A stretch of DNA of 64,000 nt from NCBI RefSeq assembly GCF_052103615.1, contig NZ_JBQEKA010000001.1, forward strand, positions 62,001 to 126,000. The letters run 5' to 3'. How positions within the stretch are numbered: the first letter of the stretch is position 1; every line of letters starts with the position of its first letter. Origin of the DNA: Kerstersia sp052103615 (lineage in GTDB: Bacteria; Pseudomonadota; Gammaproteobacteria; Burkholderiales; Burkholderiaceae_B). The position numbers and the translations under genes were made by a program. A model generated the notes under the pieces. It was not told the DNA's origin and made no database searches. It saw only the letters and a list, made by a program, of their open reading frames with translations. Below, piece by piece: positions 16,867-26,220 of the stretch.

Positions 16867-17901
16867 TTAATCCGCTTGTTCCGCCTGGGCGCTGATCAGC
16901 GCCCAGAGGCCACGCACCGTGGCATCCTCATCCACCGAAATGGCATCCAGATCGTTGACGATCATGGCCTGGCGGTAGCGCTGGCACAGATGTTCGCGCC
17001 CAACCACGGCCACCCGCGCCGTCCGCCACTCTTCGGGCAGACCGGCCAGCAGGCCGCGGATCTCATGCCCGATCAGCAAGCCGGAGAGATAATCAATTTG
17101 TTCCGCCCCAGACAGCACATTGGTCAGGCCCAGGGTACGGCTGCTGAAAATTGTCGAAAGCAAACCGCGGTCACCATGCTGGGAGGCCGCATTGCGGATG
17201 CCGCGGTCAAACGCCTGGCGGGCGGCAGGATCGCTGGCTTCCAGGCCTTGCTCGGCCATGGAGCGGCCCAGCACGCTGTGACGCGACAGCAGCGCAAAGA
17301 CCTCGCCTGTCATGAACGTATCGAAATGAACGATCACGCCGTCTTCGACCCGCACCCATTTGCTATGCGTGCCCGGCAACCCGATCAGCCAGCGTCCGCT
17401 GGTTCCCAGACCGGCATGCTCCAGATGCGACAACACGCCGGCTATCTGCGTTTCCTCGCCACGCATGACATTAGGCAGCTCGCCATGCTCAATCAGGCCC
17501 GGCGCAATATGGACTTGCACGCCATTGCCCGCATCAACACTGACCATGGCGCCAGCCAGGCCATCCGTGGTCGCAGGCAAGGGGATATAGGCCGCTTCGC
17601 GCCAACCCTGGGCGCTGCCGACCATGCCACAGGCCACGACATGGCGCGAGGTATTGGGCTGCGCCAGCCAATCGCCCGCTATCTGCCAGAACGCCTGGGC
17701 AAAACGCGCCGAACGGCTGGCGGCATCATCACCGCTGCCGGGCAGGCCCATGATGCCCCAATCGTTGCCCCGGACATCCAGGATGACACCCGACGCCGAC
17801 AACAAATAGGCACGCAAAGAACTCGTGCCCCAATCCAGGGCCACAAACTGGGTAACGCCATCGCTGACAGCGCGGCAAAAAGAGGAAATCTGACTCTTCA
17901 C
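16867..17901 (-). CDS. dgoK: 2-dehydro-3-deoxygalactonokinase
   Basis: A 344-residue sugar-acid kinase of the DgoK family, with the N-terminal phosphate loop ALDWGTSSLRAYLL, the WLIGLPGTHSKWV segment and FDTFMTGEVFALLS. It starts at GTG 17901 with AAGGA about ten bases upstream. It phosphorylates 2-dehydro-3-deoxygalactonate at C6 for the aldolase. It is first in the dgoKADR direction and follows a candidate operator. About 138 bases separate it from dgoA. Confidence 0.9.
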   Translation of the reverse strand: MKSQISSFCRAVSDGVTQFVALDWGTSSLRAYLLSASGVILDVRGNDWGIMGLPGSGDDAASRSARFAQAFWQIAGDWLAQPNTSRHVVACGMVGSAQGWREAAYIPLPATTDGLAGAMVSVDAGNGVQVHIAPGLIEHGELPNVMRGEETQIAGVLSHLEHAGLGTSGRWLIGLPGTHSKWVRVEDGVIVHFDTFMTGEVFALLSRHSVLGRSMAEQGLEASDPAARQAFDRGIRNAASQHGDRGLLSTIFSSRTLGLTNVLSGAEQIDYLSGLLIGHEIRGLLAGLPEEWRTARVAVVGREHLCQRYRQAMIVNDLDAISVDEDATVRGLWALISAQAEQAD

Positions 17902-17923
17902 GGGATACGCATCCTTGTAATCG

Positions 17924-17939
17924 AATTATCATAATACAA
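17924..17939 (-). promoter_or_regulatory. Candidate GntR/DgoR operator upstream of dgoK
   Basis: Minus-strand TTGTATTATGATAATT lies 22 bases before the dgoK start and is 14/16 identical to the tctC-upstream site (14032-14047). Further upstream, 17940-18207 is GC-rich and shows no gene I can support. Confidence 0.5.
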
Positions 17940-18207
17940 ATCAGCGACGCGCTGCATCCGGGAATCACATGGTGTTTCCCCTCAGCGCCCCCTAGTTGTC
18001 ATGGCACGCGCCCAACGCCCCCTTGCCGCGCCGGACTCCTTTTGGCCTGGCGGCAGGCCCGCAGGCGCCCCCCCCCTGGCCAGCACGGCAAACCGGCGGC
18101 TAGATAACGGCCCTGCGCCTTGCCCGGCCAGCGCGGACACTCAGCTTGGAGCCAGAGCACGGCCAGCGCCCGCTTCCGGGACAATTCTGTAATGCGGCTG
18201 CGGCGCT

Positions 18208-19152
18208 TCAATAGCCGCGCTCAAAATGCAGCTCCCCCCGCAGCGGTTCGCCGCGTTCCCAGCGTTTCAAATTGTCCAGAAACAAAGGCGTCAGCAATAC
18301 CGGCAAAGTCGGTGCCGCACTGTGGCCCGTCAGCCACAATCGGGGGGCACGCCAAAAGGGATGGGCCGCTGGCAAAGGCTCTGTGCGGCACACATCAATC
18401 GCCGCCGCCCCCAAATGCCCGCTTTCCAGGGCATGCACCAAATCCATATCCTGTACGGCGGTGCCCCGGCCCGCGTTAATGAACAAGCCGCCAGCCGGCA
18501 TCGCCGCGAAAAAACGGGCATCGAACACGTCCTGCGTTTCAGGGGTTTCGGGCAGCACATTGATGACCACCTCGGCCCAGGCTGCCGCTTCCAGCAGATC
18601 AGCCTGCGCATAGATGTGATCAAAACCCGCCACTGGCCTGGCCTGGCGCGCTACGCCGCGCACGCAGACGCCAAAGGGCGCCAGAAAACTGGCGACTTCC
18701 TGGCCGATCACGCCTGCCCCGGCGATCACGATACGCAGCCCCCTCAGGCTGCCCGGCTCCGGGCCTTCCCACACTTCCTGGCGTTGCGCCCCAGCCCAGA
18801 TAAACACATGGCGGCGCCAGGCCAGCAGATACGTCAGCACATACTCGGCCATGAGCTGCCCGAATACATCTACCGCCCGGCTGGCACGTTGCGGACGCGG
18901 CAGCCCCGGCGCAAACAGCGGCTCCACCCCTGCTGAGGTGGTTTGCAGCCATGCGGGCACCGTCACGCCGCGAGCCAGCGCGCGCGCCGCATAGCTGGCG
19001 CTGGCCAGCCATACCGGCGACTCCGCCGCCGCCTGGGCCAGGCCGCTATCCTCCGGCGAGGCAAAGCCAGAGATCCGGGCCTGCGGCAAAGCGCCTGCAA
19101 TCAGCTCCGCGTAATGGTCGGCACGTTTATCAACAATCAGAATAGCGTTCAT
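18208..19152 (-). CDS. D-2-hydroxyacid dehydrogenase (GhrA-like)
   Basis: A 314-residue D-isomer-specific dehydrogenase distinct from the one at 9731. The cofactor motif is IVIAGAGVIGQEV. Arg of the catalytic set is in INAGRGTAVQD, Glu in CRTEPLPAAHPFW, and His in LTGHSAAP. The short N-terminal domain and CRTEPLP-AHPFW pattern fit the glyoxylate/hydroxypyruvate reductase A subgroup. It is upstream of dgoK in the same orientation but about 300 bases away, so co-transcription is not assured. Confidence 0.8.
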   Translation of the reverse strand: MNAILIVDKRADHYAELIAGALPQARISGFASPEDSGLAQAAAESPVWLASASYAARALARGVTVPAWLQTTSAGVEPLFAPGLPRPQRASRAVDVFGQLMAEYVLTYLLAWRRHVFIWAGAQRQEVWEGPEPGSLRGLRIVIAGAGVIGQEVASFLAPFGVCVRGVARQARPVAGFDHIYAQADLLEAAAWAEVVINVLPETPETQDVFDARFFAAMPAGGLFINAGRGTAVQDMDLVHALESGHLGAAAIDVCRTEPLPAAHPFWRAPRLWLTGHSAAPTLPVLLTPLFLDNLKRWERGEPLRGELHFERGY

Positions 19153-19299
19153 GAGTCATCCTCTGTTCAGTCCTGTCCCATCATCCGTGGCAAAACAGGG
19201 AATGGCAATCATGGCCCAGGCCATGCCGCCCGCGCGAAACAAAACCCGGCGCCGCCCCGGCAACACGGCGCGGCCCGGCCGTAGAACGCCTGGACGTTC

Positions 19300-21357
19300 T
19301 CAATCCTTCTTTTGCAGCAAAGCCTTCAGCATGTCCAGGCGGGCGCGCGGCGACAAGGCCGCATCCTCATCCGGCAAGCCCATGCCTGGCGCCTCCAGCC
19401 CCATCTCCTCGATGAACCGCGACGGTTCGCGCACCAGGTCTTCCCGCGCCCGGCGGCGCTTGCGGCACCAGCTGATGGATAAGGTGCGCTGCGCCCGCGT
19501 GATGCCGACATACATCAGCCGGCGCTCCTCTTCGATACGCGCCGCCAGCGACTCCGCCGCCTGGGACGGGTCACCATCCTCATCATCACGTCCCCAGTGC
19601 GGCAACAGGCCTTCTTCCACGCCCGCCATATAGACATGCGGATACTCCAGCCCTTTGGACGCATGCAGCGTGGAAAGTTTCACGGCATCGGGCTCTTCCT
19701 CGTCTTCCTGGCGATCCAGCATGGTAATCAGCGCCACACGCTGCACCAGCTCATGCAGGCTCAGCCCATCTTCGTCGGCTTTGCGCTTGAGCCAATCCAC
19801 CAGTTCCAGCACATTCATCCAGCGCGTCTGGGCCGGGCGCTCGTCCCAGGTATCGAACAAATAGCGCTCATACTGAATGGCGCCCAGCAATTCATCCAGC
19901 AATTCGGATGCCGGCGCGGCGGGCATGCCTGTCGCATCATCCCGCACCGAACGGCGGCGCAAACGATCCAGGAATTCACCGAAAACTTTCAATGGCTCAT
20001 ACTGGCGCGCCGCCAGTTTGGCCGCCACACCGGTTTCCGTGACGGCCCGCGCCAGCGCGATCCCCCGCGCGGCGGCATGCTCCCCCAGCACCTGCAAGGT
20101 CGCCTGCCCGATCCCGCGCTTGGGCGTGGTCGCCGCGCGGATAAAAGCCGGATCATCTTCCTCATTGGCCAGAATGCGCAGGTAGGCCAGGATGTCGCGC
20201 ACCTCTGCCTTGTCGAAAAAACTCTGCCCGCCAGAAATCGTATAAGGAATGCGCAGATTGCGCAGCGCCTGTTCCAGAATGCGCGACTGATGGTTGCTGC
20301 GGTAAAGAATCGCGAAATCACGCCAGGCGGCCTGCCGCTCGAAGCGCGCAGCCGAAATTTTCATGGCGATGGATTCCGCCTCGACCGCCTCATCGCCATA
20401 AGCCGTGACAGTAATCGGCTCGCCCTCGCCCAGCTCCGACCACAACTTCTTTTCAAACAATTTGGGATTACGTTCGATGACCTGGTTGGCCGCGTGCAGA
20501 ATGCGCCGCACCGAACGGTAATTCTGTTCCAGCTTGATGACCTTCATCCCCGGGTAATCCGTGGTCAGGCGCGCCAGATTTTCCAGCGTCGCCCCGCGCC
20601 AGGCATAAATGGCCTGGTCGTCATCCCCGACCGCCGTAAAACGCGCCCGCTCCCCTGTCAGCCAGCGCACCAGGCGGTACTGGCATTCATTGGTATCCTG
20701 GTATTCATCAACCAGCAGGTAACGCACCCGCGCCTGCCAGCGCCGCCGCACCTCTTCATTATGTTCGAATAGCAAGGCAGGGATGCGGATCAGGTCATCG
20801 AAATCCACAGACTGATAGGCGCGCAAGGTCGCGTCATAACTGCGATAGACATGGGCAGCCTCGGCATTATCGGGCGTGCTTGCCACCGCCGCGGCGCCAT
20901 CCGGGTCCAGCAAGGCATTTTTCCACAACGAAATCGTCGATTGCACGGAACGCAGACGCCCTTTGTCCGTGGTATCCAGCAGCTCCTGGATAATCGCCAT
21001 CGCATCATCCGCATCCAGAATGGAGAATTGCGGCTTCAGACCCGCATGGCGGGCTTCCTCGCGCAGAATCTTCATGCCCAGCGAATGAAAGGTGCTGACG
21101 GTCAAGCCGCGGGCCAGCCGCTTATCCACCAGCCCCGCCACACGTTCTGCCATCTCACGGGACGCCTTATTGGTGAACGTGAGGGCGACCACATGCTTAG
21201 CGGCATATTCGCAATCCCGCAGCAGATAGGCGATCTTCTGGGTGATAACACGGGTCTTGCCCGAGCCGGCGCCGGCAATCACCAGACAGGGTCCATCCAG
21301 GTACAGCACGGCCTCGCGCTGCGCCGGGTTCATTCCGGCCACGGCCTCGTTCGACAT
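19300..21357 (-). CDS. rep: ATP-dependent DNA helicase Rep (UvrD/Rep family)
   Basis: A 685-residue superfamily I helicase. Visible motifs are Walker A AGAGSGKT (residues 28-35), TFTNKAS, Walker B LLVDEYQDTN, the VGDDDQAIYAWRGA segment, LEQNYRS, KLSTLHASKGLEY and VGITRAQ. I start at ATG 21357 (MSNEAVAGMNPAQREAV) because GGAA lies seven bases upstream; another ATG is at 21369. Rep unwinds 3' to 5' and helps forks past protein barriers; priA lies just upstream in the same direction, linking two replication-restart functions. Confidence 0.9.
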   Translation of the reverse strand: MSNEAVAGMNPAQREAVLYLDGPCLVIAGAGSGKTRVITQKIAYLLRDCEYAAKHVVALTFTNKASREMAERVAGLVDKRLARGLTVSTFHSLGMKILREEARHAGLKPQFSILDADDAMAIIQELLDTTDKGRLRSVQSTISLWKNALLDPDGAAAVASTPDNAEAAHVYRSYDATLRAYQSVDFDDLIRIPALLFEHNEEVRRRWQARVRYLLVDEYQDTNECQYRLVRWLTGERARFTAVGDDDQAIYAWRGATLENLARLTTDYPGMKVIKLEQNYRSVRRILHAANQVIERNPKLFEKKLWSELGEGEPITVTAYGDEAVEAESIAMKISAARFERQAAWRDFAILYRSNHQSRILEQALRNLRIPYTISGGQSFFDKAEVRDILAYLRILANEEDDPAFIRAATTPKRGIGQATLQVLGEHAAARGIALARAVTETGVAAKLAARQYEPLKVFGEFLDRLRRRSVRDDATGMPAAPASELLDELLGAIQYERYLFDTWDERPAQTRWMNVLELVDWLKRKADEDGLSLHELVQRVALITMLDRQEDEEEPDAVKLSTLHASKGLEYPHVYMAGVEEGLLPHWGRDDEDGDPSQAAESLAARIEEERRLMYVGITRAQRTLSISWCRKRRRAREDLVREPSRFIEEMGLEAPGMGLPDEDAALSPRARLDMLKALLQKKD

Positions 21358-21460
21358 CTTGGCTTCCATTACGAAAAAAACGCCGCCGCCGCGCCCGTCC
21401 ATACAGGACAGACACCTCGCCTGCGGCGCAGGCTAGCAGAATAGCACTGCCGCCCGCGAC

Positions 21461-23605
21461 TTAGATATCGAGCGGATCAACTTCCAGCTGCCAGCGCAAA
21501 CGCCCCAGCCCCTGCAGCCTGGGCACCCAGTCGCGCAGGAAAAACTGCAATGACGGGCGGTGCGCGCTTTCGAGCAACAGCTGCGCCCGTTCCATATGCG
21601 CCACTTTCACCACACGCAAAGGCACCGGGTCATACAAGGTCACGCTATTGGGCGCCATGCCGCAATCCGCCATCACCTGCCCGGCCAGATCACGCGCCTG
21701 GCTCAGGAAATCCAGCGCCTGCGCCAGCTCGCGTGCCTCCGTGGCGAGCAAGGCCTGGTGCAGGAACGGCGGCAATCCGGCCGCCTCCCGTTCTTCCAGA
21801 GAATAACGGGCAAAACCTTCATAATCGTGACGCAGAACCGCCTGATAAATCTCCTGGTCCGGGTAGCCTGTCTGTATCAGGACTTCCCCTGGCCGCTCAT
21901 GCCGCCCGGCGCGGCCCGATACCTGCATCAATTGCGCGAACAGCCGCTCCGGCGCCCGGAAATCCTGGGAATACAGCATGGCATCGGCATTGAGCACCCC
22001 AACCAGCGTCAGGCGCGGGAAATCATGGCCCTTGGCCACCATCTGCGTGCCAATGAGGATATCCACCTCCCCGGCGCGCACGCTATCGAACATTCTTTCC
22101 GCACTGCCCTTGAGCCGCGTGCTATCGGCGTCAATACGCAAAATACGCGCCTCGGGGAAACGCCCGGCCAGCGCTTCCTCCACCCGCTGGGTGCCACGCC
22201 CCATGGCGCGCAGATCCTGGTCGCCGCACTCGGGGCAAGCCCTAGGCACCGGCGCCTGGTAACCGCAATGGTGGCACTGCAGATAATTGCCGCCGCGCAT
22301 GCGCCGGTGCAGCACCGTATGCACCGAGCAGCGCGGGCACTGGCTGACCCAGGAGCAGGCGTCACAATGCAGTACGGGCGCATAACCGCGCCGGTTCAGA
22401 AACACCAGGGACTGCTCCCCGCGCGCCAGCCGTTCTTCTATTGCCGTCAACAAATGTGGCGACAAGCCTTCTTCCATCGCCAGCCGGCGCGTATCCACCA
22501 GCCTTATGGCAGGCAAGGCACTGGCCCGCGCGCGCGCGGGCAGGCTCAAACGCTGATAATTGCCCCGCTGCGCATGCAGCCAGGTTTCCAGCGCAGGCGT
22601 CGCCGACCCCAGCACCACCGGAATATTCAGCGCATGGGCGCGCCAGACGGCCAGATCCCTTGCCGAATAACGCAAGCCGTCCTGCTGTTTGTAAGACGTA
22701 TCATGCTCTTCATCGACAACAATCAGGCCCAGTTGCTGCATGGGCGCAAACACGGCCATGCGAGTCCCCAGCATCACCCGTGCCGTGCCATTCACCGCTT
22801 TCACCCAGGCATCCAGCCGCTCGCCATCGGCCAGGCCGCTATGCATGACTGCCACTGCCTCCGGCCCCACCAGCGGCGCCAGGCGGGCACGCAAAGCATG
22901 CTCGAACTGCGGCGTCAGATTGATTTCCGGCACCAGCATCAGCACCTGGCGCCCGGCACGCAACACCTCTGATGCCGCATGCAAATAGACTTCCGTCTTG
23001 CCGCTGCCCGTCACGCCGTGCAGCAGAAAAGCCTTGAAACCCTGCTGCGCCGCGATGGTATCCACCGCCAGACGCTGGGCATCATTCAGCAGTGGCGCCT
23101 GAGCGCCCGGCAAGCCTGCGCCGTTGTCTGCGCTATTGCCATCGTCCTTGGCCTTGGCGGCACGCTGACGGCGGCGCGCCAAACGCGCCACCGGCCCGCC
23201 ACCGGCCCGGCTGCCCTGATACGCCGCCGGACGCCGCAGCGGCCCAGGCAAGGCGGGCAAGGCCACTTCCCCTAAGGGCCGCTGGTAATAATCCGCGGCA
23301 AAACGCGCCAGCGCGAACCAATCCGCCGCCAATGGCGGCAAATCATCCAGCACCTGTTCGATGGCCCGTACCTGGGCCGGGTCGTAAGCGGGCTCGGCCG
23401 GGTTATCCACTACCAGACCGACCAGCTGCCGCTTGCCGAATGGCACGATGACGCGCAAGCCCGGCGCCAGAGGCTGGTCATGACGGTAATCGAACGGCCC
23501 GGGCAAAGGAACATCCAGCACCACGCGCACCCAGCACGGAGGTGTCACGTTTGTTTCTGCACTGCTGTCCGGACTTGTGTCCATGCTCACCCAACTTAAA
23601 GCCAT
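21461..23605 (-). CDS. priA: Primosomal replication restart helicase PriA
   Basis: 714 residues from ATG 23605, or 707 from ATG 23584, which has the better ribosome site (GGTGAG). The N-terminal DNA-binding domain contains VLDVPLPGPFDY. The DEAH-type helicase motifs are LLHGVTGSGKTEVYL, VVDEEHD and VVLGSATPALETW. The zinc module has eight cysteines in CxxC pairs between roughly residues 445 and 490, as the family requires. It recognises stalled forks and reloads DnaB. A low-complexity basic linker (ARLARRRQRAAKAKDDGN) separates the N-terminal and helicase domains. Confidence 0.93.
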   Translation of the reverse strand: MALSWVSMDTSPDSSAETNVTPPCWVRVVLDVPLPGPFDYRHDQPLAPGLRVIVPFGKRQLVGLVVDNPAEPAYDPAQVRAIEQVLDDLPPLAADWFALARFAADYYQRPLGEVALPALPGPLRRPAAYQGSRAGGGPVARLARRRQRAAKAKDDGNSADNGAGLPGAQAPLLNDAQRLAVDTIAAQQGFKAFLLHGVTGSGKTEVYLHAASEVLRAGRQVLMLVPEINLTPQFEHALRARLAPLVGPEAVAVMHSGLADGERLDAWVKAVNGTARVMLGTRMAVFAPMQQLGLIVVDEEHDTSYKQQDGLRYSARDLAVWRAHALNIPVVLGSATPALETWLHAQRGNYQRLSLPARARASALPAIRLVDTRRLAMEEGLSPHLLTAIEERLARGEQSLVFLNRRGYAPVLHCDACSWVSQCPRCSVHTVLHRRMRGGNYLQCHHCGYQAPVPRACPECGDQDLRAMGRGTQRVEEALAGRFPEARILRIDADSTRLKGSAERMFDSVRAGEVDILIGTQMVAKGHDFPRLTLVGVLNADAMLYSQDFRAPERLFAQLMQVSGRAGRHERPGEVLIQTGYPDQEIYQAVLRHDYEGFARYSLEEREAAGLPPFLHQALLATEARELAQALDFLSQARDLAGQVMADCGMAPNSVTLYDPVPLRVVKVAHMERAQLLLESAHRPSLQFFLRDWVPRLQGLGRLRWQLEVDPLDI

Positions 23606-23661
23606 TTCTGGATAACTGCGTTAAGCCCCATGGCTGACATGGGTTTCAGCCCTTGCCACCC

Positions 23662-23670
23662 TGTGGATAA
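23662..23670 (-). promoter_or_regulatory. Perfect DnaA box beside an AT-rich stretch
   Basis: TGTGGATAA is the exact complement of the DnaA box TTATCCACA. A weaker relative (CTGGATAAC) lies at 23609-23617. It is in the 286-base space between priA and hemE, which also holds an AT-rich dyad and an assembly gap. A single box can occur by chance, so function is uncertain. Confidence 0.4.
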
Positions 23671-23754
23671 CTTTGGGGAAAAGCCGGGCCACCTTTCATG
23701 AAAAGCACTCACAAATACGAGCCCGACCCATCACCAAAGCACAGAAATGAAAAA

Positions 23755-23780
23755 TATATCTTATAAATCAATAAGATATA
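23755..23780. repeat. AT-rich perfect inverted repeat
   Basis: TATATCTTAT (23755-23764) and ATAAGATATA (23771-23780) are separated by six bases. The surrounding 50 bases are very AT-rich for this genome and run into an N gap. It could be a factor-independent hairpin, a DNA-unwinding element or an operator. Confidence 0.5.
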
Positions 23781-23800
23781 AAATTAACGCAAAAAATAAG

Positions 23801-23810
23801 NNNNNNNNNN
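23801..23810. other. Assembly gap (10 N)
   Basis: Ten undetermined bases in the priA-hemE intergenic region. The true length may differ. Confidence 0.95.
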
Positions 23811-23891
23811 TTAGATCATGCACCTGCCCATCGGGACAAGCTGTGTACAAGTCCAGTACTTGCCATCAGCACAGCCTGCCCCCGAACCCCC

Positions 23892-24998
23892 TTAAGCTTG
23901 CGTCGCGTGCAGATGGCGGCTGTACGTATGCACTTCATCGACCAGCGCGCTGACAGCTTCCACCGGCGTATGGCGCGAGATGCCATGCCCCAGATTGAAA
24001 ACATGCCCGCCAGTCGCGACCGGGCCGTAAGCATCCAGCACCCGGCGCGCCTCATGGCGTATGGCCTGTTCGCCGCCGAACAGAGCCATGGGATCCAGGC
24101 AGCCCTGCAAGGCCACGCTATCCTGCACACGGCGGCGTGCCTGCGCCAGGTTCACCGTCCAATCCACCCCGACGGCATCGCAGCCCGACGCGGCAATCGC
24201 TTCGAGCCACAAGCCTCCGCCCTTGGTAAAGACGATCACAGGCACGCGGCCATCAGGCCGGTCGCGCTTTAGCCCTTGCAGCACCCGCTGGATATAGACC
24301 AGCGAGAACTCCTGATACAAGCCATCAGCCAGCACACCGCCCCAGCTGTCAAAAATCATGACAGCCTGGGCGCCAGCCTCGATCTGCGCATTCAGATACG
24401 CTGTCGTGGCCTCAGCATTGACCTGCAGAATGGTATGCAGCAGGTCGGGCCGCTGATACAGCATGGTTTTGATGCGCTGGTAATCATCACTGCCGCCGCC
24501 TTCGACCATATAGCAAGCAATCGTCCAAGGGCTGCCGGCAAAACCGATCAGGGGCGCCTTGCCCCCCAGCTCGTGGCGGATCAGCGTCACGGCATCAAAG
24601 ACATAGCGCAGTTTTTCCATATCCGGCACCGCCAGACGCTTCACGTCGGACTCATCACGGATCGGAGAATCAAAACGCGGCCCTTCGCCATCGGTAAAGC
24701 GCAAGCCCAGGCCCATGGCATGCGGCACGGTCAGGATGTCGGAAAACAGAATAGCGGCATCGAACTCATAGCGCTCCAAAGGCTGCAAGGTCACTTCTGC
24801 CGCCAGCTCCGGGTTCTGCGCCAATGCCAGGAACGACCCGGCACGCGCGCGCGTGGCACGGTATTCAGGCAAGTAACGCCCCGCCTGACGCATGAGCCAG
24901 ATCGGCGTGTACGGCACCGGCTGGCGCCGCAGCGCCCGCAGGAACACATCATTGCGCAAAGCGGGGAAAGTCGTTGTCTGTGTCACGTCTGATTCCAT
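23892..24998 (-). CDS. hemE: Uroporphyrinogen decarboxylase
   Basis: A 368-residue cytoplasmic heme-pathway enzyme. Both family signatures are present: PIWLMRQAGRYLPEYR near the N-terminus and GFAGSPWTIACYMVEG in the middle; the active-site Asp is in ILFSDIL. It converts uroporphyrinogen III to coproporphyrinogen III by removing four carboxyl groups. It starts at ATG 24998 and stands between the Fis-type regulator upstream and priA downstream, all on the minus strand. Confidence 0.95.
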   Translation of the reverse strand: MESDVTQTTTFPALRNDVFLRALRRQPVPYTPIWLMRQAGRYLPEYRATRARAGSFLALAQNPELAAEVTLQPLERYEFDAAILFSDILTVPHAMGLGLRFTDGEGPRFDSPIRDESDVKRLAVPDMEKLRYVFDAVTLIRHELGGKAPLIGFAGSPWTIACYMVEGGGSDDYQRIKTMLYQRPDLLHTILQVNAEATTAYLNAQIEAGAQAVMIFDSWGGVLADGLYQEFSLVYIQRVLQGLKRDRPDGRVPVIVFTKGGGLWLEAIAASGCDAVGVDWTVNLAQARRRVQDSVALQGCLDPMALFGGEQAIRHEARRVLDAYGPVATGGHVFNLGHGISRHTPVEAVSALVDEVHTYSRHLHATQA

Positions 24999-25194
24999 CC
25001 AATCAAGAAGGCCCGCCCCGCCTTGAAACGGCGGGATCGCAGCCGCCCTTCCGGCTCCAGGGCCGGATCAGGCTGGCACGTCTCTGCATCGAAACCGCCA
25101 GGTGCGGAAAGCGGCGCCCATAGGCGCCAGGTATCACGAACCCGGCCGGAGCGCCCCATGATGCCGGCGCAAGGTAAAGCCCCCGGCATTGTAC

Positions 25195-26049
25195 TCAACC
25201 CTGGCAAGCAGCCGCCCTTTGGGGCCGCTCCACCGCCATGGGCGCTGGCCGGTAGCGCCGGGCATCCATGCCGTGTTTGCGCATCAGTGACCAGAACGCC
25301 CGGCGGTGCTTGCAAACCGCCCTGGCGGCTGCCGCGACATTGCCGCCGGCCGCTTGCAAAGCCACATTCAGATATTCCTGTTCAAACTGCCCCAGCACCT
25401 GCCGCTTGGCCTCCTGAAACGGCACATGCGCATCGCTGATGCCGCACAGTGACAACAGCGGCATGGCGGGCGCCGCTTCCCCCGCACCCGTCCAAGCAGG
25501 CCGCAAGCGTTCCGCAATCTCGCGGTCGTCCTGCCCCAGGGCGGCCAGCCTGGGCAAACGTGCGACACGGGCCTGCACTTCGTCGGCGTGCGCCTCGCAC
25601 AACACGAAATCGTGCATGCCCAGGCGCAGCAAATCACGGATGGCAGGGGCGGTCAGCCCATCCAGCAGGCCCAGCCAAGGCACGGTATGCCCCGCATGGG
25701 AGCGCCATGCCAGCATCATGCGGGCACGGCACAAGGAAATCCGGCGTACCGGCAATACGCAGAAATCGAAACGCATCAAGGCCGGGCCCAGCCTATCCAG
25801 CGCCTGCACGGCGGCCGTATCCTCAGCGCCGCAGAGCGCACTGCCCTCCGCGCCGCAGCCTGCCCCCTCCCACTCGCCTGCGCGCCGTTTCCCGGCCCCC
25901 TGCAGGCTCTGCGCCAGCCTCAGTTCATGCAATACCAGCCGCGGCTGCGCAGCCACCATGCCCTGGCTCCAGCTTGCCGTCCACTGCGCATCCCCAGGCA
26001 ACATCAGCATGCCGCCTTCCCTGACTCTCTGTGTCATTGCCAGCCCCAT
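25195..26049 (-). CDS. Fis-type HTH regulator with degenerate receiver-like domain
   Basis: About 284 residues from ATG 26049; ATG 26037 and TTG 26067 are alternatives. The last 60 residues form a Fis-like DNA-binding helix set: an LGQFEQEYLNVALQAAGGNV helix pair, then a basic AVCKHRRAFWSLMRKHGM recognition helix. Residues around WLGLLDGLTAPAIRDLLRLG and HDFVLCEAHADEVQARVARL look like the back half of a receiver domain, but the phosphoacceptor Asp pattern is not evident. There is no sigma-54 AAA+ domain. It probably acts as a direct DNA-binding regulator. Targets are unknown. It follows the ATP synthase terminator and precedes hemE. Confidence 0.6.
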   Translation of the reverse strand: MGLAMTQRVREGGMLMLPGDAQWTASWSQGMVAAQPRLVLHELRLAQSLQGAGKRRAGEWEGAGCGAEGSALCGAEDTAAVQALDRLGPALMRFDFCVLPVRRISLCRARMMLAWRSHAGHTVPWLGLLDGLTAPAIRDLLRLGMHDFVLCEAHADEVQARVARLPRLAALGQDDREIAERLRPAWTGAGEAAPAMPLLSLCGISDAHVPFQEAKRQVLGQFEQEYLNVALQAAGGNVAAAARAVCKHRRAFWSLMRKHGMDARRYRPAPMAVERPQRAAACQG

Positions 26050-26174
26050 AAGATCGTCATCAAACAAGGCATAGCCTAAGCGCCCGCGTACTTCCCAACA
26101 ATGCGCACTTGCCGACAGCCCATCCCGCTCAAGCGCTAAGAATCAGAAACCGTAGCAAAAAGTGTCTTCCAAAG

Positions 26175-26196
26175 AAAAACGGCCCCGAAGGGCCGT
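26175..26196 (-). terminator. Terminator of the ATP synthase operon
   Basis: On the minus strand ACGGCCC-TTCG-GGGCCGT is followed by TTTTTC. It lies just after atpC (stop at 26221). Confidence 0.88.
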
Positions 26197-26220
26197 CATT
26201 CATTACCTGGCGGACTCGCC

